Source of the DNA: DASSTJ01 sp035707965
Lineage (GTDB): Bacteria > Actinomycetota > Actinomycetes > Actinomycetales > Angustibacteraceae
Length of the DNA: 64,000 bases
Reading direction: 5' to 3'
Assembly (NCBI GenBank): GCA_035707965.1
Contig: DASSTJ010000068.1
Location: forward strand, 1 to 64,000
Shown: positions 28,072 to 37,283 of the stretch, piece after piece
How positions within the stretch are numbered: the first letter of the stretch is position 1
Layout of the letters: each line of letters begins with the position of its first letter
The notes under the pieces: generated by a model
What the model was told of the DNA's origin: nothing
The model's input: the letters and a program-made list of their open reading frames with translations, nothing else
Databases searched by the model: none
Program-made: the position numbers and the translations under genes

Positions 28072-28142
28072 GGTTGGCCCTTACGTGTCGATGGAGGTGA
28101 TGACAGGCGGAGGTGGCCCGAGGCCCGGGCCAGGCGGCGGCG

Positions 28143-30329
28143 CTAGATGTCGAGGAAGCGCACGTCCTTGGCGTGCCGCTGGATGAAGGACCGGCGCGAC
28201 TCGACGTCCTCACCCATGAGCACCGAGAACGACTCGTCAGCGGCCGCGGCGTCGTCCAGCGTGACCTGGAGCAGCACGCGGTTGTCCGGGTCCATCGTGG
28301 TCTCCCACAGCTCGTGGGCGTTCATCTCGCCCAGGCCCTTGTAGCGCTGGATGCCGTTCTCCTTCGGCAGCTTGCGCCCTGCCTCCTGCCCGGCCTTGAC
28401 GACGGCGTCGCGCTCGCGGTCCGAGTAGACGAAGTCGTGGGGTCCCTGGCTCCACTTCACCCGGTACAGCGGTGGTTGGGCGAGGTAGACGAAGCCCTGG
28501 TCGACGAGCGGACGCATGAACCGGAACAGCAGGGTGAGCAGGAGCGTGCGGATGTGCTGGCCGTCGACGTCGGCGTCGGCCATCAGCACGATCTTGTGGT
28601 AGCGCAGCTTCTCGAGGTCGAAGTCCTCGCCGATGCCCGTGCCGAACGCCGAGATGAGCGCCTGCACCTCGGCGTTGCCCAGCACGCGGTCGATGCGCGC
28701 CTTCTCGACGTTGAGGATCTTGCCGCGGATGGGCAGGATCGCCTGCGTCATGGGGTTGCGGCCGCCCTTGGCGGAGCCGCCGGCGCTGTCACCCTCGACG
28801 ATGAAGATCTCGCACTGGGCCGGGTCGTTGGACTGGCAGTCGCTGAGCTTGCCCGGCAGCGACGACGACTCGAGCAGACCCTTGCGGCGCGTGGCGTCGC
28901 GCGCCTTGCGCGCAGCCACGCGCGCCGCCGCCGACTGGATCGACTTGCGGATGATGTCGCGCGCCTCGCTCGGGTGCCGCTCGAGCCAGTCGCCGAGGTT
29001 GTCGGTGACGACCCGCTGCACGAAGCCCTTGGCCTCGGTGTTGCCGAGCTTGGTCTTGGTCTGGCCCTCGAACTGCGGCTCCCCCAGCTTGATCGACACG
29101 ACCGCCGTCAGCCCCTCGCGGATGTCCTCGCCCGAGAGGTTGTCGTCCTTGTCCTTGAGCAGGCCCTTCTCACGCGCGTACCGGTTGACCAGGGTGGTCA
29201 GCGCGGCCCGGAACCCCTCCTCGTGCGTTCCACCCTCGTGCGTGTTGATCGTGTTGGCGTACGTGTGGACGCTGTCGGAGTACGCCCCCGTCCACTGCAT
29301 GGCGACCTCGAGCGACAGCCGCCGCTCCGCGTCCTCGGACTCGAAGTCGATGATCTCGGGGTGCAGCACCTCGGCGCGCTTGCTCGAGTTCAGGTGCCGG
29401 ACGTAGTCGACGAGCCCACCGGCGTAGCAGTAGCTCACCTGCCGCGGACCGCTGGGGACGTCACCGTCCGCCGTCTCGTCGGTGTCGGCCGACTCGGACT
29501 CGTCCGTGGCCTCGTGGCCCGGCCGTAGGTCGGTCAGCATGATCGTGAGGCCCTTGTTGAGGAACGCCATCTGCTGGAACCGCGCGCGCAGCGTCTCGAA
29601 GTCGAAGTCGACCGTCTCGAAGATCTCGTCGTTCGGCCAGAACGTGATCGACGTGCCGGTGTGGTCGGTGTCCTCGCCCTTGTCCAGCGGCGCCTCCGGC
29701 ACGCCGTTCAGGAACGTCTGGCGGTAGACGTGTCCGCCTCGGCCGACGGCGACGTCGAGCCTGGTCGACAGCGCGTTGACGACGGAGACGCCGACGCCGT
29801 GCAGGCCGCCGGAGACCGCGTAGCCGGACCCGCCGAACTTGCCGCCGGCGTGCAGGACGGTCAGCACGACCTCGACCGCCGGGCGGTTCTCGCCGGGCAT
29901 GATGCCGACGGGGATGCCGCGGCCGTCGTCGACGACCCGCACCCCACCGTCAGCCAGCAGCGTCACGTCGATCGTGGTGGCGTAGCCGGCGAGCGCCTCG
30001 TCGACGGAGTTGTCGACGACCTCGTAGACGAGGTGGTGCAGCCCCCGGGGGCCGGTGGAGCCGATGTACATGCCGGGCCGCTTGCGGACGGCCTCCAGCC
30101 CCTCGAGCACCGTGATCGCGCTCGCGTCGTACACCGGTGCGGCCGCGATGCTGGGCACCGCGCCGGTCTGCGGGTCGATGGTCTCGTCGCCGACGGTGTC
30201 CGGGTCGACCACCGGGTCGACCACCGGGTCGTTCGCCGCGTCGTTCGCGGCGGATGCGCCGGGGGCCGAGGTGTCAGGGGTGGAGCCGTCGGGGGCAGGG
30301 CTGTCCGAGGCAGGGCTGGTCTCAGGCAC
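28143..30329 (-). CDS. gyrB: DNA gyrase subunit B
   Basis: This ATPase subunit of gyrase has the GHKL fold (EVVDNSVDEALAG, GGLHGVGVSVVNALS) and the TOPRIM motifs EGDSAGGSAKGGRN and DADVDGQHIRTLLL. About 70 Ala/Asp/Pro-rich N-terminal residues precede the conserved domain. Two GTG starts are possible: 30353 with a poor site, and 30329 with AAGGAG ten bases upstream; the latter is preferred (728 residues). The upstream region holds a TAGACT -10-like element and an exact DnaA box. Confidence 0.96.
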   Translation of the reverse strand: MPETSPASDSPAPDGSTPDTSAPGASAANDAANDPVVDPVVDPDTVGDETIDPQTGAVPSIAAAPVYDASAITVLEGLEAVRKRPGMYIGSTGPRGLHHLVYEVVDNSVDEALAGYATTIDVTLLADGGVRVVDDGRGIPVGIMPGENRPAVEVVLTVLHAGGKFGGSGYAVSGGLHGVGVSVVNALSTRLDVAVGRGGHVYRQTFLNGVPEAPLDKGEDTDHTGTSITFWPNDEIFETVDFDFETLRARFQQMAFLNKGLTIMLTDLRPGHEATDESESADTDETADGDVPSGPRQVSYCYAGGLVDYVRHLNSSKRAEVLHPEIIDFESEDAERRLSLEVAMQWTGAYSDSVHTYANTINTHEGGTHEEGFRAALTTLVNRYAREKGLLKDKDDNLSGEDIREGLTAVVSIKLGEPQFEGQTKTKLGNTEAKGFVQRVVTDNLGDWLERHPSEARDIIRKSIQSAAARVAARKARDATRRKGLLESSSLPGKLSDCQSNDPAQCEIFIVEGDSAGGSAKGGRNPMTQAILPIRGKILNVEKARIDRVLGNAEVQALISAFGTGIGEDFDLEKLRYHKIVLMADADVDGQHIRTLLLTLLFRFMRPLVDQGFVYLAQPPLYRVKWSQGPHDFVYSDRERDAVVKAGQEAGRKLPKENGIQRYKGLGEMNAHELWETTMDPDNRVLLQVTLDDAAAADESFSVLMGEDVESRRSFIQRHAKDVRFLDI

Positions 30330-30664
30330 GAGAGGAGGACTCCTTGTCCGCACGCGACCTGCGGTGCACGACAGGCTGACGGCGTGCGGTCGCGGATGCG
30401 GTTCAGTCTACCGGTTCTCGTCCCGGCGCAGGGGTAACGGCGGTGCTGACACCCCTGAGGCACGCCTGGAGGGCCGTTCAGAGGCGCCTGGCGTCCTCAT
30501 CTCGACTCCCCCTACGTCAGACGGGGGCTTCGTTCGTCCTGACGCGAATCACGTGAGGCTCCGTCGAAGATCCACAGCCTGTGGACAAGCAGTGGAAAAC
30601 TCACCCGTACGGGCGATGGACATCTAGTCACTCCGCACCAGTCACTGCCACACCGGTCAGGTGG
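30330..30664 (-). promoter_or_regulatory. gyrB upstream region with DnaA box and -10-like element
   Basis: This 335-bp gap lies between dciA and gyrB. It holds an exact DnaA box on the minus strand (TTGTCCACA, 30588-30580) paired head-to-head with a weaker one at 30568-30576, forming TCCACAGCCTGTGGA. A TAGACT hexamer (30410-30405) lies about 75 bp before the gyrB start. No convincing -35 was seen. No gene is apparent. Confidence 0.5.
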
Positions 30665-31234
30665 TCAGCCGTAGGTGTCCCGCGGCCCCGGGCCCTGCAC
30701 CGCCCGCCGACCACGTCGCCACGAGGGCGAGGCCGGCCCGCCGACGTGGACCTGGCGCACCACGTCGTCGCCCAGCTCCTCGGCCAGCCGACGCAGCAGC
30801 GTCGGCACGAGCAGGCGCACCTGGGTAGCCCAGGCGGTCGAGTCGGCCCGGACCGTCAGGACGCCGTCCGCGAACGACACCGGCGTGCAGTGGGCGGCCA
30901 CGTCGGGGCCGACCACGCGCGGCCAGCGCCCCATGACGCCACCGACGGCGACGTCCACCTGCCAGCCTCGGTCGGTCACCAGCCGCTCCAGACCGGCGCC
31001 CAGGGCCTGTGGCTCGCGGTCGCCGGCAGCGGTGCGGGACGGATCCGGCGAGGTCGCGGACCGGGAACGCCCACGGTGACCGGGGCGCAGACCCCGGGCG
31101 GCAGCGGCGGCTCGCGCCCGCTGCAGCGCGGTGCGGGCCGCGCTGGCCGCACGCTCCCGCTCGTCCTCGGCGTCGCCGGGCTCGAGGGACTCAAGGGGGT
31201 CGACGGGCCGGTCGTCCGGACGCTCACCGGACAC
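30665..31234 (-). CDS. dciA: DciA family replication protein (DUF721)
   Basis: This 189-residue protein has a disordered basic N-terminus (to about 80) and a C-terminal DUF721/DciA domain. Its motif runs from VMGRWPRVVGPDVAAHCTPV through LTVRADSTAWATQVRLL. DciA is the ancestral loader/operator of the replicative helicase DnaB, and in actinobacteria its gene lies after recF. The GTG start overlaps the recF 3' end by 11 bp. Confidence 0.92.
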   Translation of the reverse strand: MSGERPDDRPVDPLESLEPGDAEDERERAASAARTALQRARAAAAARGLRPGHRGRSRSATSPDPSRTAAGDREPQALGAGLERLVTDRGWQVDVAVGGVMGRWPRVVGPDVAAHCTPVSFADGVLTVRADSTAWATQVRLLVPTLLRRLAEELGDDVVRQVHVGGPASPSWRRGRRAVQGPGPRDTYG

Positions 31235-32387
31235 GGCTGATCTCGCCGCCCATCACGTCGACGCGTGCTCCTTCCAGCTCCTCGGGGACGTCGTCCGGCA
31301 CGGCGGCGGTGACGAGGACCTGCTCAGCGCCGGCGACGAGCGCGGCCAGCCTGGTGCGCCGACCCACGTCGAGCTCGGCGAAGACGTCGTCCAGGACGAG
31401 CACGGGATCACCGCCTGCCTCGTGCCGCAGCAGCTCGTACGAGGCGAGGCGCAGCGCGAGCGCGAGCGACCACGACTCACCGTGGCTCGCGTACCCCTTC
31501 GCTGGGAACGGGCCCAGCGAGAGCACCAGGTCGTCCCGGTGCGGACCGACCAGGCAGACCCCGCGCTCGAGCTCCTGGCGCCGCAGCCGGCTGGTCGCCT
31601 CGAGCAGCCTGGCCTGCAGCAGCTCGCGACCGCCGCCCGGTGCGTCCAGGATCTCGGCCGCGAGGTCACCACCACGGTCGGGGTCGGCCAGTGCCGACCT
31701 GTAGGTGAGCCCCGCCTCACCCTGGCCCTCGCTCACCTGCTCGTAGGCGTGGGCGACGTAGGGCGCGAGGTCCGTGACCAGCCGCAGCCGGCCCGCGAGC
31801 AGCTCGGCACCGGACGTGGCGAGGTGCTGGTCCCAGACGTCGAGCGTGCGCACGTCACCCTGGCCGCGCCGCACGGCGGGGCCGGCCGTCTTCAGCAGCG
31901 CGCTGCGCTGCTTGAGCACTCGCTCGTAGTCGGACCGCACGCCGGCGAACCTCGGCGACCGAGCCACGAGCAGCTCGTCGAGGAACCGACGCCGGTCGCT
32001 CGGGTCGCCCTTGACCAGGCTGAGGTCCTCGGGGGCGAACAGCACCGTGCGCAGCAGCCCCAGCACCTCGCGGGCTCGCGGCACGGGCCCCCGGTTGATG
32101 CGGGCACGGTTCGCCTTGCCCGGGGTGATCTCCAGCTCCACCAGCGTCGGCCGCTCGTCGCGCACCACCGACGCGCGCACGATCGCCCGGTCAGCCCCCA
32201 GTCGCACCAGCGGGGCGTCGCTCGACACCCGGTGACTACCCAGCGTCGCCACGTAGCCGACGGCCTCCACGAGGTTCGTCTTGCCCTGGCCGTTCGGGCC
32301 GACCAGTGCCGTGACCCCCAGGCCGAGCGGAAGCTCGGCCGACGCGTAGCTGCGGAAGTCGCTGAGGGACAGGTGGGCAAGGTGCAT
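31224..32387 (-). CDS. recF: DNA replication and repair protein RecF
   Basis: This 387-residue SMC-like ATPase loads RecA at gaps. It has Walker A GPNGQGKTNL near residue 31, the signature HGESWSLALALRLA and Walker B VLVLDDVFAELD. It lies in the dnaA-dnaN-gnd-recF order, with dciA overlapping its 3' end. Starts at ATG 32387. Confidence 0.97.
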   Translation of the reverse strand: MHLAHLSLSDFRSYASAELPLGLGVTALVGPNGQGKTNLVEAVGYVATLGSHRVSSDAPLVRLGADRAIVRASVVRDERPTLVELEITPGKANRARINRGPVPRAREVLGLLRTVLFAPEDLSLVKGDPSDRRRFLDELLVARSPRFAGVRSDYERVLKQRSALLKTAGPAVRRGQGDVRTLDVWDQHLATSGAELLAGRLRLVTDLAPYVAHAYEQVSEGQGEAGLTYRSALADPDRGGDLAAEILDAPGGGRELLQARLLEATSRLRRQELERGVCLVGPHRDDLVLSLGPFPAKGYASHGESWSLALALRLASYELLRHEAGGDPVLVLDDVFAELDVGRRTRLAALVAGAEQVLVTAAVPDDVPEELEGARVDVMGGEISRVR

Positions 32388-32401
32388 GGGTGATCGGGTG
32401 G

Positions 32402-33367
32402 TCAGTCGGTGGATCCGGTGCCGGACGACGGCCCTGCCTCGGGGGCGGTCGCGCCCTCAGAGACGTCACCGGCCCCCGAGGTCGGTCCCGCCTCCGTCAC
32501 CGCGTGCCCGCCGAACTGGTGGCGCAGCGCCGCCACCGCCTTCATCGCCGGCGAGTCCTCCTGCCGCGAGGCGAACCTGGCGAAGAGCGCGGCCGAGATC
32601 GCCGGCATGGGCACGCGGTTCTCGATCGCCTCCTCGACGGTCCACCGGCCCTCGCCCGAGTCGACGACGTAGCCCTTGATCGACGCGAGCTCGGCGTCGT
32701 CCTCGAGCGCCCGGACGAGCAGGTCGAGCAGCCAGGAGCGGACGACGGTGCCGCGCGTCCATGCCTTGAAGGCGCCGTGGACGTCGGTGACCAGGTCCTT
32801 CGCGGCGAGCAGCTCGTACCCCTCGGCGTACGCCTGCATCAGCCCGTACTCGATGCCGTTGTGCACCATCTTCGTGTAGTGCCCGGCGCCGCACTCGCCC
32901 GCGTGCACGAAGCCCTCCTCGCGCGGACCCTCGGGGCGCAACGCGTCGAACACCGGCATGGCGCGCTGCACGTGCTCGTCGGAGCCGCCGCACATGAGGC
33001 CGTACCCGACCTCCTTGCCCCACACGCCACCGGAGACGCCGCAGTCGACGAAGCCGATGCCTTTGCCGTCCAGCAGCTCGGCGTGCACGAAGTCCTCGGT
33101 CCAGCGGGAGTTGCCACCGTCGATGACGAGGTCGCCCGGCTCGAGCCGGTCGGCGAGCTCACGGATCGTCGCGTCCGTCGCGTCGCCCGACGGCACCATC
33201 ACCCACACGAGGCGAGGGGTCGGCACAGCCTGGACGAGGCCCTCGAGCGAGTCGACGTCGCTGATGTCGGGGTTGCGGTCGTACCCGGTGACCTCGATCC
33301 CCGAGGCGCGCAGGCGGTCACGCATGTTGCCGCCCATCTTGCCCAGGCCGATGAGTCCGATGTGCAT
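32402..33367 (-). CDS. gnd: 6-phosphogluconate dehydrogenase, decarboxylating (short GndA/YqeC type)
   Basis: This 321-residue enzyme has a Rossmann motif GLIGLGKMGGNM, the substrate loop IDGGNSRWTED, and the catalytic region CGVSGGVWG and GHYTKMVHNGIEYG. It makes ribulose-5-phosphate and reduced cofactor from 6-phosphogluconate. The length of about 300 rather than 470 residues marks the short, often NAD-preferring class. A copy between dnaN and recF is typical of many actinobacteria. Residues after 290 are a disordered tail. Confidence 0.95.
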   Translation of the reverse strand: MHIGLIGLGKMGGNMRDRLRASGIEVTGYDRNPDISDVDSLEGLVQAVPTPRLVWVMVPSGDATDATIRELADRLEPGDLVIDGGNSRWTEDFVHAELLDGKGIGFVDCGVSGGVWGKEVGYGLMCGGSDEHVQRAMPVFDALRPEGPREEGFVHAGECGAGHYTKMVHNGIEYGLMQAYAEGYELLAAKDLVTDVHGAFKAWTRGTVVRSWLLDLLVRALEDDAELASIKGYVVDSGEGRWTVEEAIENRVPMPAISAALFARFASRQEDSPAMKAVAALRHQFGGHAVTEAGPTSGAGDVSEGATAPEAGPSSGTGSTD

Positions 33368-33458
33368 GAGCGAAACCCCTCTCCTCGTGTCGTGCCGCCC
33401 ATGCTCCCGTGACGTGGCGGCGTGCGCGCGACGGCCTCTGCCCGGTCGGGGGGTGCCG

Positions 33459-34592
33459 CTACCCGGCGAGCCGGATCGGCATGAGCACGTACCGGAAGCT
33501 GCTGTCCGGCTCGGCTGTCGGCTCGGCCTGCCCGGTCAGCAGCGCCGGCTTGGTCGGGAGCGTGAAGTCGAGCCTCGCCCACGGCTGGTGCAGGGCACCC
33601 AGGCCGTCGAGCAGGTACTGCGGGTTGAAGGCGATCTCGATGTCGTCCCCCTCGAGCGTCGCCTCGACCGCCTCGCTGGCCTGCGCGTCCTCCGTCTGGC
33701 CGGCCTCGATGGTCAGCTGGCCGTCACTGAACCGCAGCCGGACGGGAGCGTTGCGCTCGGCGACCAGCGCGACGCGCTTGACCGCCTCGACCAGTGGGGC
33801 GGTCTCGACGACAGCGTGCGTGTCGCTGGTGCTCGGGAAGATGGCGCTCACCTTCGGGTACTCGCCGTCGAGGAGTCGCGACGTCATGCGCCGGCGGCCG
33901 GCCTCGAAACCGATCAGGCCCTCACCGCTGCCGCTGCGGGCCAGCGCCAGCTCGACGTCGGCGCTCGCGCCGAGGGCGCGCGCGGTCTCGGCGAGCGTGC
34001 GGGCAGGCACCAGCGCGACCGCGGACGTGTCGGTTCCCGAGGGGTTCCACGTCAGGGTGCGCTCGGCCAGCCGGTAGCGGTCGGTCGCCAGGAGGGTGAT
34101 CGTCGACCCCTCGATCTCGACCCGGACGCCGGTGAGGATCGGCAGGGTGTCGTCGCGCCCGGCCGCCGTCGTCACCTGGCTGACCGCCAGGGTGAACACG
34201 TCGCCGGGGACCCGGCCCGACGCCTCCGGCATCTGCGGCAGCGCGGGGTAGTCGTCGACCGGCATCGTCAGCAGGGTGAACCGCGACGAGCCGCAGGCCA
34301 CGGTCACCTTCGTGCCGTCGGTGGCGATGTCGACCGGCCGGTCCGGCAGGTTCCTCGAGATGTCGGCCAGCAGTCGGCCTGACACCAGGACGGTGCCCTC
34401 CTCGGCGACGTCGGCCGCCACGCTGACCCGGGCGCTCACCTCGTAGTCGAAGGCAGACAGCGTCAGGGACCCGTCGGTGCTCGCTTCGAGCAGCACTCCG
34501 GCGAGCACCGGCACGGGTGGGCGCGTCGGCAGCCCACGCGCGGCCCAGCTCACCGCCTCGGCGAGGACGTCGCGTTCAACGCGGAACTTCAC
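33459..34592 (-). CDS. dnaN: DNA polymerase III beta sliding clamp
   Basis: This 377-residue clamp has three repeated domains and begins KFRVERDVLAEAVSWAARGLP. It ends with the conserved YVLMPIRL. It encircles DNA and tethers polymerase III. GTG 34592 opens directly onto the oriC interval. The 91-bp gap to gnd holds nothing recognisable. Confidence 0.98.
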   Translation of the reverse strand: MKFRVERDVLAEAVSWAARGLPTRPPVPVLAGVLLEASTDGSLTLSAFDYEVSARVSVAADVAEEGTVLVSGRLLADISRNLPDRPVDIATDGTKVTVACGSSRFTLLTMPVDDYPALPQMPEASGRVPGDVFTLAVSQVTTAAGRDDTLPILTGVRVEIEGSTITLLATDRYRLAERTLTWNPSGTDTSAVALVPARTLAETARALGASADVELALARSGSGEGLIGFEAGRRRMTSRLLDGEYPKVSAIFPSTSDTHAVVETAPLVEAVKRVALVAERNAPVRLRFSDGQLTIEAGQTEDAQASEAVEATLEGDDIEIAFNPQYLLDGLGALHQPWARLDFTLPTKPALLTGQAEPTAEPDSSFRYVLMPIRLAG

Positions 34593-35146
34593 CGGTCACC
34601 GTTCCCTCCGACGAGCACCCACCCACGACGGGCAGGGGCAGACACGTGCACGCCGCACGTCGGACGTCGACGTGCGCGAGACGACCCTAGCCTCCGAGGG
34701 GGACAGGCGGAACCGGCGGACACGGCTGGTGACCAAGGGCTCCGGGCGGTCGTCCGCCTTCTCCACAGGACCGGGGTCCCCAGGTGTTCGTGGGCGGATC
34801 ATGGTGGTGTTCTCTCTCATCGTGGTCATCGCACCTGTGGATCCTGTGGATGACCGGTGTCGACGCAGGTCAGCGCTCGGATGGCAGTGTGGAGAGCCCT
34901 GGGGACGTCGGACGCCGGGCGAGCGCGTGGCTGTGGACGGTTCGCGGTCGTCCACCTGTCGTCCCGGCGCCTCACAGGTTCTCCACCGGGGCGTCCCCAG
35001 CTCGTCCACAGCGGCGGGCGCCAGGAGGGGTCCCGGACCGGCGGGGTTGTCCACAGATCCACAGAGTTCTCCACAGGGTGTGGACCCGGTGCGTCCAGCC
35101 GGGCACGAGGCTGTGGACGAGACGTGGACGACGCCCGTGGCGAGCG
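34593..35146. other. oriC: Probable oriC (dnaA-dnaN intergenic region)
   Basis: The 554-bp gene-free interval holds at least nine DnaA-box-like nonamers. Forward: 34759-34767, 35002-35010, 35047-35055 (exact TTGTCCACA) and 35067-35075. Reverse: 34836-34844, 34845-34853, 34932-34940, 35079-35087 and 35112-35120. Boxes cluster at the dnaA end. A less GC-rich stretch (about 34795-34855, with GTTCTCTCTCAT) is the best candidate for the unwinding element. Position between dnaA and dnaN matches known actinobacterial origins. Confidence 0.85.
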
Positions 35147-36628
35147 CTACTGGCTCTGCTGCTTGATGCGGTTGGTCAGCTCGGTGACCTGGTTGAAGAT
35201 GCTGCGTCGCTCGGCCATCAGCTGCCGGATCTTGCGCTCGGCGTGCATGACGGTGGTGTGGTCACGGCCGCCGAACTGCTGCCCGATCTTCGGTAGCGAG
35301 AGCTCGGTCAGCTCGCGGCACAGGTACATGGCGATCTGCCGGGCGTTGACGAGCACCCGCGAGCGGGACTGCCCGCAGAGGTCGTCGATGGTGAGCCCGA
35401 AGTAGGCCGCCGTCTGAGCGATGATCGTCGCCGACGTGATCTCCGGACCCTGCTCGTGCGGGATCAGGTCCTTGAGGACCATCTCCGTCAGGCCCAGGTC
35501 GACCGGCTGCCGGTTCAGGCTGGCGAAGGCGGTGACGCGGATCAGGGCGCCCTCGAGCTCGCGGATGTTCGTCGAGATGCGGCTCGCGATGTACTCCATC
35601 ACGTCGTCCGGTGCGGTCATGCGCTCCTGGATCGCCTTCTTGCGCAGGATCGCGATGCGGGTCTCGAGGTCCGGGGGCTGGACGTCGGTGATCAGTCCCC
35701 ACTCGAAGCGGCTGCGCATGCGGTCCTCGAAGCCGGCGAGCTGCTTGGGCGGCAGGTCGGACGTGATGACGACCTGCTTGTTGGCGTTGTGCAGGGTGTT
35801 GAAGGTGTGGAAGAACTCCTCCTGCGTCTGCACCTTGCCCTGCAGGAACTGGATGTCGTCGATCAGCAGGATGTCGACGTCCCGGTAGCGCCGCTGGAAG
35901 GCCTGCGCCTTGTCGTCGCGGATGGAGTTGATGAAGTCGTTCGTGAACTCCTCCGAGTTCACGTACCGCACGCGGACGCCCGGGTAGAGGTTGCGCGCGT
36001 AGTGCCCGACGGCGTGCAGCAGGTGGGTCTTGCCGAGCCCGGACTCCCCGTAGACGAACAACGGGTTGTAGGCCTTGGCCGGCGCCTCCGCCACCGCGAC
36101 CGCCGCAGCGTGCGCGAACCGGTTGCTCGAGCCGATGACGAACGTCTCGAAGGTGTACTTCGGGTTGAGCCGAGCCGGCTCGACGGGGCCGCGCTCGGCG
36201 GAGTCCGTCGAGGGCAGCGGGGTGCGGTGAACCGGCACCACGGCGTCCTCGTGGGCTGACGACTCGGGGCGCGTCACGTCCGCGGCGCGGGTCGAGACCT
36301 GCACCGACGCGCCGTCGCCGATGCCCTCGGCCTCCACGTCGAGGGCGTCCGGCTCCATGGCCAACGTGGGGTCGACCGTGACGGCGATCCGGATCTCCTG
36401 GTCCAGCTGGGCACCGAGCGCGTCGGTGACCTGGGCGCGCAGCCGCTGCTCCAGGACCTCCTTGGTGAGCTCGTTCGGGACGGCGAGAAGCGCCGTGGAG
36501 TCGAGCAGCCCGACCAGCTTGGCCAGGCGGAGGAACGCGTGCTGCTTCGTGCTCAGGCCACCGTCTCCGAGCACCGAGAGCGTGCCGTGCCAGATGCGGG
36601 CGAAGTCCGTCTCGCTGCCCTGCGCCAC
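35147..36628 (-). CDS. dnaA: Chromosomal replication initiator DnaA
   Basis: This 493-residue initiator has an N-terminal DnaB-interaction domain and an acidic variable linker (about 90-165). The AAA+ domain carries GESGLGKTHLLHA (Walker A) and ILLIDDIQFLQG (Walker B). The C-terminal helix-turn-helix has the DnaA signature ARQIAMYLCRELTELSLPKIGQQFGGRDHTTVMHA. It binds the boxes in the next interval to open oriC. The start is GTG 36628 with GGAGG upstream. Confidence 0.98.
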   Translation of the reverse strand: MAQGSETDFARIWHGTLSVLGDGGLSTKQHAFLRLAKLVGLLDSTALLAVPNELTKEVLEQRLRAQVTDALGAQLDQEIRIAVTVDPTLAMEPDALDVEAEGIGDGASVQVSTRAADVTRPESSAHEDAVVPVHRTPLPSTDSAERGPVEPARLNPKYTFETFVIGSSNRFAHAAAVAVAEAPAKAYNPLFVYGESGLGKTHLLHAVGHYARNLYPGVRVRYVNSEEFTNDFINSIRDDKAQAFQRRYRDVDILLIDDIQFLQGKVQTQEEFFHTFNTLHNANKQVVITSDLPPKQLAGFEDRMRSRFEWGLITDVQPPDLETRIAILRKKAIQERMTAPDDVMEYIASRISTNIRELEGALIRVTAFASLNRQPVDLGLTEMVLKDLIPHEQGPEITSATIIAQTAAYFGLTIDDLCGQSRSRVLVNARQIAMYLCRELTELSLPKIGQQFGGRDHTTVMHAERKIRQLMAERRSIFNQVTELTNRIKQQSQ

Positions 36629-37135
36629 ACGTCCTCCGTCGGCTGTCCTGCGTTGTCGAGAGGCTCCTCGGGCGGGAACCCGTCCGTCAGAGCGGCCTTC
36701 TCGAGCGGTCCGGTCGAACGCGCCTGGCTACCGTACGCCGGTGGTCCACATGTTCGTCCACAGCCTGTGCATGGCGGGATGGAGAAGGGACCGGGCAGGA
36801 CGCTACACGACCTCGCGAGCCCCGCGCACATGTCCGGCATGGTTTTCCATGAAGTCGTCGGCGTGTCGTCACGGGGGACGAGACGGCTCACCGCCAGACT
36901 GGTGGGTTCGGCGCTCGTGTCGTCGACGGGACCTGGCGCTGCGGCGGTTTGCTCTAGCGCCGCCCGGGGCCGTACCTTGGAGCAGTCCCTCGGTGACGGC
37001 CGCTGTCGCATGCCCGCGCGCGCTCGAGCACCTGGCAGCGAGTCTGCCTGGTGGCACGTGTCGTGGGTGTCCCATGGTGGCCGAGCCGAACCGCACGTCG
37101 GGCGCGGGTCCACCCCGTCATCAGGAGAGAACCTC
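36629..37135. promoter_or_regulatory. dnaA-rpmH divergent promoter region
   Basis: This 507-bp gene-free region lies between dnaA (minus) and rpmH (plus). On the dnaA side a TACGGT -10-like hexamer (36735-36730) lies about 100 bp before the start. Two DnaA-box-like nonamers, 36742-36750 (TGGTCCACA) and 36754-36762 (TCGTCCACA), sit just upstream, suggesting autoregulation. On the rpmH side, TTGCTC (36949-36954) and TACCTT (36973-36978) with an 18-bp spacer are a promoter candidate, giving a leader of about 150 nt. Confidence 0.5.
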
Positions 37136-37273
37136 GTGAGCAAGCGCACCTTCCAGCCGAACAACCGCCGTCGGGCGAAGACGCACGGGTTCCGCCTGCG
37201 CATGCGCACCCGCGCCGGCCGCGCCATCCTTGCTGCGCGTCGACGCAAGGGTCGCGCAGAGCTGTCCGCCTGA
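37136..37273 (+). CDS. rpmH: 50S ribosomal protein L34
   Basis: This 45-residue, Arg/Lys-rich protein reads SKRTFQPNNRRRAKTHGFR at its start and ends RRKGRAELSA. L34 belongs to the large ribosomal subunit. GTG 37136 follows AGGAGA by about 7 bases. It is first of the rpmH-rnpA-yidD-yidC-jag-rsmG run. Confidence 0.98.
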   Translation: MSKRTFQPNNRRRAKTHGFRLRMRTRAGRAILAARRRKGRAELSA

Positions 37274-37283
37274 GGCCGCGGGC

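Noticed and set aside
30500..30525. Terminator with CCCCC/GGGGG arms after dciA
   Set aside because: Only five pairs around a 10-nt loop, which is not enough in DNA of this GC content.
36553..37248. Frames on both strands in the dnaA-rpmH gap
   Set aside because: No start signals, no domains, and the interval carries promoter and DnaA-box features expected of a non-coding region.
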